Shown here: piece after piece, positions 1 through 7,007 of the stretch
Layout: each line of letters starts with the position of its first letter
Position numbering within the stretch: position 1 is the stretch's first letter
Assembly: GCA_964600365.1 (NCBI GenBank)
Contig: CAZRJG010000031.1
Span: 1-24,144 of the forward strand
From: GCA-020352575 sp964600365
GTDB lineage: Bacteria > Actinomycetota > Acidimicrobiia > Spongiisociales > JAENVV01
DNA length: 24,144 bases
Direction: 5' to 3'
Program-made: the position numbers and the translations under genes
Notes under the pieces: model-generated
What the model was told of the DNA's origin: nothing
The model's database searches: none
Seen by the model: the letters and a program-made list of their open reading frames with translations, nothing else

Positions 1-167
1 GATTCCTCGTCAGTGCAGTGGTCGGCGGCCCGCGCATGGACAGTGCGGACAACAGAAGCCGTGGAACCGTGCAACCGAGAACACGGCAGCACGGTACCAC
101 GAACTCGCACACTCGCCAGACGAACCCGGCGCCACTCCCTGCCGCCGAACACCCGCCACTCGCGCCC

Positions 168-707
168 TCAGATGGTGAGGGGCACGTGCGGGTGGGCCGG
201 GAGGTGGACCGCGATGGCGTCCCCCGGTCGCACGACACCGCTCGCGGTCACAACCGACATGACGCCGCTGAGCCGCTTCCGGACGCCATCGGCGCCGACG
301 GGTTGGAGGTGCCCCTTGAGGCCGGGCTGGAAGTCGTCGACCTGGCCGCACGGGTTCCGCAGGACGGTGAGCTCGACCTCCGCGTCGGCACCGAGCCGAA
401 GTCGGGTGCCACGCGGTAGGCCCAGCAGGTCGATGTCCCGGGTGGTGATGTTCTCCCCCAACTCACCGGGCAGCACCGCGTGCCCCAGCGTCGCCACATG
501 GGCGAGGAGCTCTGCGTGCAGCAGGTGGACCTGCCGGAGGTTCGGGGCGTCCGGGTCCTTCCGCACGAGGTACCGGTGCTTCACCGTCGGACCCGCGTGG
601 GCGTCGCCCTCCACGCCGAACCCCTCAACGAGGCGAATCTCGTCGAGGGCTCGCTTGCTGAACCCGTACTCGGGGTCCGCGCTCACCGAGGCGACGCGTC
701 CGTCCAC
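168..707 (-). CDS. MOSC domain protein
   Basis: A 179-residue protein with GTG start, the length of a stand-alone MOSC domain (the C-terminal domain of molybdenum-cofactor sulfurases). MOSC proteins are thought to carry or transfer sulfur or bind the molybdenum cofactor through a conserved cysteine; here that cysteine sits in the 'RNPCGQ' segment near residue 116. Also seen are the early 'GVEGDAHAG' stretch and 'ELGENITT', both typical of YiiM-like MOSC proteins. It is the last gene of a minus-strand run and starts about 18 nt after the lipoprotein stop, so it is probably co-transcribed. The substrate cannot be read from sequence; no molybdoenzyme is nearby. Confidence 0.85.
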   Translation of the reverse strand: MDGRVASVSADPEYGFSKRALDEIRLVEGFGVEGDAHAGPTVKHRYLVRKDPDAPNLRQVHLLHAELLAHVATLGHAVLPGELGENITTRDIDLLGLPRGTRLRLGADAEVELTVLRNPCGQVDDFQPGLKGHLQPVGADGVRKRLSGVMSVVTASGVVRPGDAIAVHLPAHPHVPLTI

Positions 708-725
708 GGCGCCACCGTACCCGTC

Positions 726-1115
726 TCAGGCGTCGCAGTACCGGATTCGACGCAGGGCGTACTCCCCACCCTCCAACTCGGCCATCACGAGCATCGCCAA
801 CGGCCGGGCGTCCGGGCCGTTCCAGATCGCGATGCGGGATCGCTCCCCCGCCTGCACCATCGTCATCGTCGCCTCCGAGACGAGCGTGCTCGGCAGCCGC
901 TGGCCGTGCTCCTCGAGGGAGCCGACCTCGAGGGGGTCGAACTCCTCTTCTACGACCTCCGATGCGGGGCAGACGAGCGCCTGCGAGAGCACGGAGAGCG
1001 CCGCGTCGAGTTGTGGGACCAGGGCAGCGAACTCGTCGCTCCCCGGGTCGTCACCTCCGCACCCCACGACCACCGCGGCGACGAGCGTCATGACGAGGAC
1101 GCGTCGGAGGGTCAT
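726..1115 (-). CDS. Small putative lipoprotein, unknown function
   Basis: A 129-residue protein. The N-terminus has an 'LRR' basic start, a hydrophobic segment (about residues 6-17) and a lipobox ending 'VVGC', with Cys19 the likely lipidated residue, followed by a Gly/Asp-rich linker; this indicates a membrane-anchored extracytoplasmic lipoprotein. The mature part has two further cysteines (one in 'ALVCPAS', one in the C-terminal 'RYCDA') that could form a disulfide. The start ATG overlaps the stop of the aldehyde dehydrogenase gene by 4 nt (ATGA), which argues for translational coupling. I do not recognise a family and assign no function. Confidence 0.7.
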   Translation of the reverse strand: MTLRRVLVMTLVAAVVVGCGGDDPGSDEFAALVPQLDAALSVLSQALVCPASEVVEEEFDPLEVGSLEEHGQRLPSTLVSEATMTMVQAGERSRIAIWNGPDARPLAMLVMAELEGGEYALRRIRYCDA

Positions 1116-2626
1116 CCGAACTCGAGGCCCTGCGCGAGGGGAAGGTCCTCACCCCAGTTGATCGTCGTGGTCTGTCGGCGCATGTACGCCTTCCAGGCGT
1201 CGGATCCGGCCTCCCGGCCGCCGCCCGTCTCCTTCTCCCCCCCGAACGCCCCGCCGATCTCTGCGCCCGAGGTCCCGATGTTCACGTTGGCGATCCCCGT
1301 GTCGGAACCCGCATGGGAGAGGAACCGCTCCGAGGACCGCACCGAGTCGGTGAAGATCGCCGCCGAGAGGCCCTGGGAGACCCCGTTGTTGGCAGCGATC
1401 CCCTCATCGAGGTCCGCGATCGGGCTCACGTACACGATCGGCGCGAACGTCTCCTGGTGCGTGATCGGGGCGTCGTGGTCGATGCGCACGATCGCCGGAG
1501 TGACGAAGAAGCCGCTGCGGTCGAGGCGGTCTCCGCCCGTGAGGATGGTTCCGCCCTCCTCCTCTGCCCGTGCGAGGGCTGCAGCCATCTCGTCGAGCGC
1601 CCGCTCCCCCACCAACGGCCCCATGAGGGTTCCATCGTCCTGCGGATCGCCGATTGGTATGGAGCGGTACGCGGCGACGAGACGCCCAGTGAGGTCATCG
1701 ATCACGTCGGAGTGGGCAAGGACCCGCCGGAGCGTGGTGCACCGTTGGCCTGCGGTGCCGACCGCTCCGAACACGATCGCACGCGTTGCGAGGTCGAGGT
1801 CTGCGTCGGGGAGCACGACGGCGGCGTTGTTGCCGCCGAGCTCAAGGAGGGAACGCCCGAACCGCTCGGCCACCGCCGGCCCCACGATGCGTCCCATCCG
1901 ACAGGACCCGGTGGCCGAGATCAGGGGGAGCCGGGGGTCCGCTGTCATGGACGCCCCGACGCCGGCCCCGGTACCGACCGCGAGTGAGAACACGGCCTCG
2001 TATCCGGACCCCGCCATGACCTCGGCCGCGATCCGGGTCACCGCAATGGCCGTGAGCGGTGTGCGCTCGGACGGCTTCCAGACCAACGTGTCGCCGCACA
2101 CCGCGGCAATGGCAGCGTTCCACGACCAGACGGCAACGGGGAAGTTGAACGCCGAGATCACGCCGACGGGCCCGAGTGGGTGCCAGTGCTCGTACATGCG
2201 GTGCGCCGGTCGTTCGGAGGCCATGGTGAGCCCGTACAACTGGCGGGAGAGCCCGGTGGCGAAGTCGCAGATGTCGATCATCTCCTGCACCTCGCCGACG
2301 CCTTCGGGGAGGATCTTCCCCATCTCGAGCGTCACCAGCCGGCCGAGTTCCTCCCGGTGGTCGCGCAGGGCGACGCCGAGGCGGCGCACGTAGTCCCCCC
2401 GCTGGGGGGCGGGGAGCATCCGCCACGCCCGGAAAGTGGCCTCGGCAGCGTCGACGACGCGGTCGTACTCGGCGGGGGACGCCGCCCGTATCGTCGCCAA
2501 CCGCTCCCCCGTGGTCGGGTTGACGACGTCGAGGGGAGTCCCGGTCGTCTCCACCCACTCCCCCGCGTACGCGCCGGGATGGCCGTCACGCACACCGAGG
2601 GCGCCGAGGATCACTTCAGGCGTCAC
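1112..2626 (-). CDS. ALDH7-type aldehyde dehydrogenase (aminoadipate-semialdehyde / piperideine-6-carboxylate dehydrogenase-like)
   Basis: An NAD(P)-dependent aldehyde dehydrogenase of about 504 residues. Seen: the cofactor/active-site stretch 'FNFPVAVWSWN' followed by 'WKPSERTPLTA', the catalytic glutamate in 'LLELGGNN' (about E262), the nucleophilic cysteine in 'GTAGQRCTT' (about C296), and a C-terminus 'AYMRRQTTTINWG..LPLAQG' characteristic of the antiquitin (ALDH7) family. Family knowledge suggests oxidation of alpha-aminoadipate semialdehyde in lysine catabolism. The open frame extends far upstream into the baeRF gene, but homology begins only here. GTG at 2626 has GAGG 8 nt upstream; GTG at 2632 is possible but too close to it. 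The gene follows the baeRF stop by about 10 nt. It is unlikely to be AstD of the arginine block 13 kb away. Confidence 0.85.
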   Translation of the reverse strand: MTPEVILGALGVRDGHPGAYAGEWVETTGTPLDVVNPTTGERLATIRAASPAEYDRVVDAAEATFRAWRMLPAPQRGDYVRRLGVALRDHREELGRLVTLEMGKILPEGVGEVQEMIDICDFATGLSRQLYGLTMASERPAHRMYEHWHPLGPVGVISAFNFPVAVWSWNAAIAAVCGDTLVWKPSERTPLTAIAVTRIAAEVMAGSGYEAVFSLAVGTGAGVGASMTADPRLPLISATGSCRMGRIVGPAVAERFGRSLLELGGNNAAVVLPDADLDLATRAIVFGAVGTAGQRCTTLRRVLAHSDVIDDLTGRLVAAYRSIPIGDPQDDGTLMGPLVGERALDEMAAALARAEEEGGTILTGGDRLDRSGFFVTPAIVRIDHDAPITHQETFAPIVYVSPIADLDEGIAANNGVSQGLSAAIFTDSVRSSERFLSHAGSDTGIANVNIGTSGAEIGGAFGGEKETGGGREAGSDAWKAYMRRQTTTINWGEDLPLAQGLEFG

Positions 2627-2636
2627 GGTCACTGCC

Positions 2637-3785
2637 TCAATACCGATAGAGGGCCGCGAGAGGGCCCGCGCCGGGCGTCTTCCACGCCTCGTCGACGTAC
2701 AGCGCGGCACCCCGCTCCCATGCGGTGATGGCGATGCGATCGACGACGTCGTAGTCCCCGGGGAGGCGATCGTCATGGAGTTCGAGGAAGGACTCCACCG
2801 GGTTCCACCGCCCCCAGCGTCGTTCGCCCTTCGAGATCCAGAGGGCATCGACTCTCCCCTGGAAGGCGGCGTCGGCGATCTCGCCGAGGTCGAGGGACGT
2901 GAGGCGTCCACCGAGGGCGGCGTCCATCGCTTCCTCCTGGCGCCGCCTGAGAGCGGTGAACCGCGGTTCTGCGATCGCCCACGCCTGGGCGTGGAGGTCG
3001 TCGAGTGACAGGTCCTCGGGGTTGCTGGAGATGGCGTCGTCGAGGAGGTAGGGATATCGACCCGCATGTCGATAACGGCTCACGACGCCTTCGAGTCCGG
3101 CCACGACGAGCGGCACTCGCTGGCCAGCGAGGAGGCCCGAAACGGCATGGTCGATCGACCGGAGGTACTGGAGCATCTCGTCCTCGGCCGTGTCCTTGAT
3201 GCCTCCGTGGCCGTGGAACACGGCGCGGCCCCCGGTGGAGCGGTGCTGGAGCTGCCCCTCGCGGTCGAGGTACCAGAGCGCTTCGTCGATCCCCGCAGGC
3301 ATCTCGGGGACGTCGATCTCCGACATCCGGAACCTCGTCCCTCGATAGAGGTGCGTTGCGCCCTTCGAGATGGCGAGCACGTAGAAGGAGTGACCGAAGG
3401 CGAGGGACGGGAGGAGCGGCCGTACGTGGTACCGATCGGCGACCACCGTGAGGTCCTCGAACTCCACTGGCAGCCGGAGTGTCTCCATGTGCCCGGCCGA
3501 GAGGAAGAGCGCCAAGCCATCCTCCGGCGCCGACCAGAAGCCCGCATCCCGAACGAGGTCATGCGCCGGCCTGAGCAGTTCGCGCACGGCGGGCGCCCGA
3601 TGGCCAAGCGCTGCGAGTTCGTCGGCGGCCGACGCAAGGAGGTTCTTGAGTCGCAAGGGGTCCTGCTCCCGACCCTGGCCGCCTTGTCGATGCGTCGGCA
3701 TGTAGATGGACACACACGGGCCGGGGCCCCGTGACGAGAGGGACTTGAGCCAGGGAACCGTGACGATGTCCATGCTCGGGCGCAT
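2637..3785 (-). CDS. baeRF-like (bacterial archaeo-eukaryotic release factor family) protein
   Basis: A 382-residue protein resembling bacterial homologues of the archaeo-eukaryotic release-factor eRF1 domains. Seen: the N-terminal 'GPCVSIYMPTHR' signature followed by 'QDPLRLKNLL', the 'FYVLAISKGATHLYRGTRF' strand-helix block, then 'LWYLDREGQLQHRS' and a central Gly/His-rich 'HGHGG' loop, with a C-terminal 'VDALWISKG' domain. Family members are proposed to act on stalled ribosomes or in translation-linked stress, but few have been tested. ATG at 3785 is chosen because GAGG lies 8 nt upstream. A GTG at 3818 in frame is an alternative leaderless start, since TAGCCT ends 9 nt before it. This is the first gene of the minus-strand run and is divergent from the recombinase gene. 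Confidence 0.75.
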   Translation of the reverse strand: MRPSMDIVTVPWLKSLSSRGPGPCVSIYMPTHRQGGQGREQDPLRLKNLLASAADELAALGHRAPAVRELLRPAHDLVRDAGFWSAPEDGLALFLSAGHMETLRLPVEFEDLTVVADRYHVRPLLPSLAFGHSFYVLAISKGATHLYRGTRFRMSEIDVPEMPAGIDEALWYLDREGQLQHRSTGGRAVFHGHGGIKDTAEDEMLQYLRSIDHAVSGLLAGQRVPLVVAGLEGVVSRYRHAGRYPYLLDDAISSNPEDLSLDDLHAQAWAIAEPRFTALRRRQEEAMDAALGGRLTSLDLGEIADAAFQGRVDALWISKGERRWGRWNPVESFLELHDDRLPGDYDVVDRIAITAWERGAALYVDEAWKTPGAGPLAALYRY

Positions 3786-3827
3786 CCGTTCGACCTCATT
3801 TCCCGGCGGACGATCCACCGTGTCCTG

Positions 3828-3833
3828 AGGCTA
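3828..3833 (-). promoter_or_regulatory. Putative -10 element for the baeRF-ALDH-lipoprotein-MOSC run
   Basis: TAGCCT on the minus strand matches TANNNT. It ends 9 nt before an in-frame GTG (3818) and about 42 nt before the preferred ATG (3785). No clear -35 is visible. Inference from position and consensus only. Confidence 0.35.
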
Positions 3834-3857
3834 CCGATCGCCGCTCCTCCCCATCGG

Positions 3858-3863
3858 TACCCT
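3858..3863 (+). promoter_or_regulatory. Putative -10 element, leaderless start of the recombinase gene
   Basis: TACCCT ends 6 nt before the recombinase ATG, so transcription would begin at or next to the start codon. No Shine-Dalgarno sequence precedes this ATG, consistent with a leaderless mRNA. Confidence 0.5.
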
Positions 3864-3869
3864 GCCCGC

Positions 3870-4832
3870 ATGCACCTCGACGCTGCCTTCGAAGCGTTCT
3901 TGGACGACCTCCGCGCAGCCAAGAAGTCGCCGCACACCGTGGACGCGTATCGACGCGATCTCACGATCGTGCGCAGTTTCATGGACGGCATCGAGGCGGT
4001 CGGTGACATCACCGTGCCGGTCTTGCGCAGGGCCTTCGCCCAGCGGGCAGCCACGAGTTCAGCCGCCACCATGAGTCGCACCCACTCGGCGTGGCGGGCC
4101 TTCTTCGGGTTCCTCCGCTCCGAGGGTGAGGTTCCCGGCAACCCCATGGACGAACTGCCCCGGGCCCGCCCCGGTTCCTCCGCGGTGCGATCGATCCAGA
4201 TGGATGACCTCGTCGAACGGCTTCTTGCAGCGGCTGCCGCGTCGGATGCCCCTTCGGCGTGGCCGTCGCGCGATGTGGCGATTCTCGCCCTGCTGTCCCA
4301 AGCGGGCCTCCGACTCGCAGAGCTCACCGGGCTCACCGTGGGATCACGATCGGGAACCATCGGCGCCCGCCAGGTGACCGTTGTGGGGAAGGGCCGAAAG
4401 GTTCGCACGATCCCGCTCACCGATGCGGTCGATGGGCTCCTCGCCGGCTATCTGGCTGAGCGGAGAGGACGCCTCGACGACGATCTCTCCGATCATCGCA
4501 CCCCCCTCTTCGTGTCCTCCGAGGGGGCACCCATGACGCGCCGGCAAGTGCAGTACCTCGTGGAGCGGGTGTACCGCGAGGCGGGGGTCCGGGGCGCAGT
4601 GCCCGAGGGAGCGCTCGTGCACGCACTCCGCCACACCTTCGCGATGGACCTGCTCGGGCATGGTGCCGACATCGTCGAACTCCAGACACTGCTCGGGCAC
4701 GCCTCGCTCAACACCACGCGTCGGTACCTCGCTGCCCAGCCTGACAAGCTGCGAGGCGCAGTCGCAACGTCACAAGCGGCGGCCGACATTGCCCGCTTCG
4801 CAGCAGGTGACGAAGCAGCCGACCCCCGGTAG
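3870..4832 (+). CDS. Tyrosine recombinase of the XerC/XerD type
   Basis: A 320-residue site-specific recombinase, full length for the Xer family. The N-terminal SAM-like DNA-binding domain (residues 1-90, with 'KKSPHTVDAYRRDL') is followed by the catalytic domain. All six catalytic positions are visible: R148 in 'GLRLAEL', K174 in 'VGKGRKVR', H251 and R254 in 'HALRHTF', H277 in 'LLGHAS' and the nucleophile Y286 in 'TRRYL'. Xer proteins resolve chromosome dimers at dif during division. The full-length canonical architecture and chromosomal neighbours favour a housekeeping Xer protein over a mobile-element integrase; I cannot separate XerC from XerD. The start has a -10 element 6 nt upstream and no ribosome-binding site. 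The stop codon TAG lies inside the -10 element of the next gene. Confidence 0.9.
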   Translation: MHLDAAFEAFLDDLRAAKKSPHTVDAYRRDLTIVRSFMDGIEAVGDITVPVLRRAFAQRAATSSAATMSRTHSAWRAFFGFLRSEGEVPGNPMDELPRARPGSSAVRSIQMDDLVERLLAAAAASDAPSAWPSRDVAILALLSQAGLRLAELTGLTVGSRSGTIGARQVTVVGKGRKVRTIPLTDAVDGLLAGYLAERRGRLDDDLSDHRTPLFVSSEGAPMTRRQVQYLVERVYREAGVRGAVPEGALVHALRHTFAMDLLGHGADIVELQTLLGHASLNTTRRYLAAQPDKLRGAVATSQAAADIARFAAGDEAADPR

Positions 4833-4835
4833 TGT
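4807..4835 (+). promoter_or_regulatory. Putative promoter (-35 GTGACG, 17-nt spacer, -10 TAGTGT) for ppk2
   Basis: GTGACG (4807-4812) and TAGTGT (4830-4835) are separated by 17 nt, and the -10 ends 9 nt before the ppk2 ATG. The promoter lies inside the last codons of the recombinase gene, whose stop codon is part of the -10. Best-formed promoter in the window by eye. Confidence 0.5.
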
Positions 4836-4844
4836 CGTCTCCCG

Positions 4845-5759
4845 ATGGCCAGTGAATCCCACTCCTACGAGGACGAAGTGTTCTCCGACGACCCTGCAGA
4901 GTTGCGGGAGGAGGTCGCTCGCCTACGCGACCAGCTCTCGGAGGCGGAGATGCTCGCCTCCGAGGGGGCGTGGGCGTTGCGAAAGATCGAACGGGACCGG
5001 AAACTCCGGCCCTACCAGGTCGAACTCCTGAAGTTGCAGCGACACCTCGAGAAGACGAACGGGAAGATGATCGTCATCTTCGAGGGCCGTGACGCCGCCG
5101 GAAAGGGCGGAACGATCCGCCGGATCACCCGCTTCATGAACGAGAAGCACTACCGGGTCGTCGCCCTTCCGAAGCCGACCGAACAGGAACGCACGGAGTG
5201 GTACTACCAGCGGTACGTCAACCACTTTCCCCGTGGTGGGGAAATCATCGTCTTCGACCGCTCCTGGTACAACCGGGCAATGGTCGAGCCCGTGTTCGGC
5301 TTCTGCACCGACGAGGAGTATGAGAACTTCCTCCGCGGCGTCACCGGCTTCGAGAAGGACCTCGTGCGCCAGGGAACCACGCTCCTCAAGCTCTATTTCT
5401 CCGTGACGAAGGAGGAGCAGGCGCGCCGGTTCGAGCGCCGTCGCCACGACCCTCTCCGCCAGTGGAAGTTGAGTGAGGTGGACCTCCAGGCACAGGACCG
5501 CTGGGACGAGTTCACCGAGAAGAAGTACCAGATGCTCAAGCGGACCTCCACCATCGAGGCCCCCTGGACGATCGTTCGCTCACAGAGCAAGCAGAAGGCC
5601 CGACTCAACTCGCTGAAGGTGCTGCTCAACAGCGCGCCGTACGAGGGCCGCAACCCGGACCTCGACTTCACGCCCGACCCGTCGATCGTGATCTCAGGTG
5701 CCAGGGAACTCGAGCTGATGGAAGCCGACTTCCTGCGCCACGGGCGTTTCAGCCACTGA
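4845..5759 (+). CDS. ppk2: Polyphosphate kinase 2 (PPK2 family)
   Basis: A 304-residue single-domain PPK2, which uses polyphosphate to phosphorylate nucleoside (di)phosphates in the cytoplasm. Seen: Walker A 'GRDAAGKGG' (G81-G89), 'ALPKPTEQERTEWYYQRY', Walker B 'VFDRSWYNRA' and the lid segment 'RRFERRRHDPLRQWKLS'. Residues 1-45 form a charged helix predicted to be coiled ('ELREEVARLRDQLSEAE'), which precedes the domain in some homologues. The length and one-domain architecture fit class I PPK2 (ADP/GDP phosphorylation), but the class cannot be fixed by eye. It lies directly after the recombinase gene with its own putative promoter; no companion phosphate gene is adjacent. Confidence 0.92.
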   Translation: MASESHSYEDEVFSDDPAELREEVARLRDQLSEAEMLASEGAWALRKIERDRKLRPYQVELLKLQRHLEKTNGKMIVIFEGRDAAGKGGTIRRITRFMNEKHYRVVALPKPTEQERTEWYYQRYVNHFPRGGEIIVFDRSWYNRAMVEPVFGFCTDEEYENFLRGVTGFEKDLVRQGTTLLKLYFSVTKEEQARRFERRRHDPLRQWKLSEVDLQAQDRWDEFTEKKYQMLKRTSTIEAPWTIVRSQSKQKARLNSLKVLLNSAPYEGRNPDLDFTPDPSIVISGARELELMEADFLRHGRFSH

Positions 5760-5855
5760 CGACGTCGAGACGATCCTCCCCACCGTGGCCATGGACGGTC
5801 TCGTTGCCCGCGTGGGAGCGTCCCTCCTGATGCCGCCTGCCCGAACCCCCGGTGG

Positions 5856-5861
5856 TAGCGT
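5856..5861 (+). promoter_or_regulatory. Putative -10 element upstream of the sugar operon
   Basis: TAGCGT in the 186-nt gap after ppk2, 84 nt before the GTG of the first operon gene. No convincing -35. It is the only TANNNT in the gap with room for the structured leader that follows. Confidence 0.3.
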
Positions 5862-5872
5862 CCATCCCCTCG

Positions 5873-5920
5873 CGGGACCGACGACGTCGGCCCGTAACCC
5901 GGGCCCGACCGATCGGGTCC
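5873..5920 (+). promoter_or_regulatory. Two tandem hairpins in the leader of the sugar operon
   Basis: Hairpin 1 at 5873-5894: CGGG-A-CCGAC / GAC loop / GTCGG-CCCG (9 pairs, one bulged A). Hairpin 2 at 5901-5920: 8-bp stem with one G-U pair and loop CCGA. A competing pairing GCCCG-TAAC-CGGGC bridges the two. No U-tract follows, so this is not a standard terminator; attenuator-like folding is possible but unproven. Confidence 0.35.
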
Positions 5921-5945
5921 AACCCTGCACGAGTACGGGACGGAT

Positions 5946-7007
5946 GTGACGGAGCGCAAGCGGATCCTCTTCCTCGGGGGAGCACTCAACCAGACGAGGA
6001 TCGCGCACGCGGTGTCCCGGTACCTCGAGGATGACTACGAGACCTGGTTCAGCCCGTTCTACGCCGACTCGCTCGTCCTCGGCTCCGCCCAGCGAGCCCG
6101 TCTCCTCGACTGGACCGCACTCGGTGGACGCTTCCGCGAGATGAGCCTCGAATTCCTGGGCGATGTGGGCGCTCGGGTTGACGACGGCGGATGCCGCAAC
6201 ACCTACCACCTCGTGGTCACCACCTCCGACCTCATCGTCCAGAAGAACCTCGCCGGCGTGCCAAAGGTGCTCCTCCAAGAGGGCATGACCGACCCCGAAA
6301 ACGCCATGTACCACGTGGTGACCAAGCTGCGCCTCCCCCGCTACCTCGCATCGACCGCGACGAACGGCCTCTCCCATTCCTACGACCTCTTCTGCGTCGC
6401 CTCCGAGGGCTACAAGGAACACTTCATGGCAAAGGGAGTGCCCGGCGAGAAACTCGTCGTGACCGGCCTCCCTCACTGGGACGATTTCGCCCGGACGGTC
6501 GATGGCTCCGACTTCCCCTACAGCGGGTACGTCCTCGTCGCGACCTCCGACGCCCGTGAGACCTTGAAGTTCGAGTACCGCAAGCGGTTCCTCCGGCGAG
6601 CCGTTCGGATTGCGGCCGGCCGTCCGATGATCTTCAAGCTGCACCCCAACGAGCAGGTGGAGCGCGCCACGCGTGAGATCCACCAGGTCGCGCCCGACGC
6701 CTTGGTCCTCTCCGAGGGCGACATCGACCCGATGATCGCCAACTGTGACGAGCTCCTCACCCAGTACTCAACCGTCGTGTACACCGGGATGGCGTTGGGG
6801 AAGAAGTGCCACTCCTACTTCGACATGGACGAACTCGAACGGCTCCTGCCGATGCAGAACGGCGGCACGTCGGCCGCTCGCATGGCAGAGGTGTGTCGAC
6901 ACGTCGTCGAGCGCAGGGGTTTGTTGGATCGTCGAGCATTGGTGGATGTGTGTGCGTGTCGTGACTGTGATGCAGGCGCGAACGAGCTCCACGCGGCTAC
7001 CGGGTAA
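5946..7007 (+). CDS. GT-B-fold glycosyltransferase-like protein, candidate CMP-ulosonate transferase
   Basis: A 353-residue protein with GTG start, first gene of the sugar operon. It opens with a Rossmann-like strand and loop ('RILFLGGALNQTR'). Three short motifs occur in the order known from bacterial sialyl-/polysialyltransferases and TagF-like polymerases: an acidic-Gly motif 'LQEGMTD' (E112-G113), an HP motif 'KLHPNE' (H233-P234) and a Ser/Thr motif 'QYSTVVYTGMALGKK' (S275-T276). In those families the motifs bind the CMP or CDP donor, so this enzyme may use the CMP-sugar made by the downstream genes; that is inference. A NeuC-like 2-epimerase of the same fold is the main alternative. The last 20 or so residues (Cys-rich 'VCACRDCDAG') overlap the next gene by 56 nt and look non-homologous. 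Confidence 0.6.
   Translation: MTERKRILFLGGALNQTRIAHAVSRYLEDDYETWFSPFYADSLVLGSAQRARLLDWTALGGRFREMSLEFLGDVGARVDDGGCRNTYHLVVTTSDLIVQKNLAGVPKVLLQEGMTDPENAMYHVVTKLRLPRYLASTATNGLSHSYDLFCVASEGYKEHFMAKGVPGEKLVVTGLPHWDDFARTVDGSDFPYSGYVLVATSDARETLKFEYRKRFLRRAVRIAAGRPMIFKLHPNEQVERATREIHQVAPDALVLSEGDIDPMIANCDELLTQYSTVVYTGMALGKKCHSYFDMDELERLLPMQNGGTSAARMAEVCRHVVERRGLLDRRALVDVCACRDCDAGANELHAATG

Noticed and set aside
1..167. Possible gene start on minus at position 37 (ATG, open to the window edge), or end of a plus-strand gene
   Set aside because: Only 12 codons are visible, with no ribosome-binding site or recognisable residues. The rest of the segment shows no coding signal on either strand, so no feature is called.
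480..2393. Long open frame of 637 codons on plus
   Set aside because: It is antisense to the aldehyde dehydrogenase, lipoprotein and MOSC genes, and its translation is Arg/Ser/Pro-rich without family motifs: a high-GC shadow.
1112..2626. Aldehyde dehydrogenase as AstD of the arginine pathway
   Set aside because: The C-terminal signature is ALDH7/antiquitin type, and the gene is 13 kb from astA/astB in a different transcription unit.
3080..4420. Open frame of 446 codons on minus across the baeRF and recombinase genes
   Set aside because: Both underlying genes have clear motifs; this frame has none.
3870..4832. Recombinase as the integrase of a mobile element
   Set aside because: There is no att-like repeat, tRNA, excisionase or phage gene nearby, and the protein has full Xer architecture.
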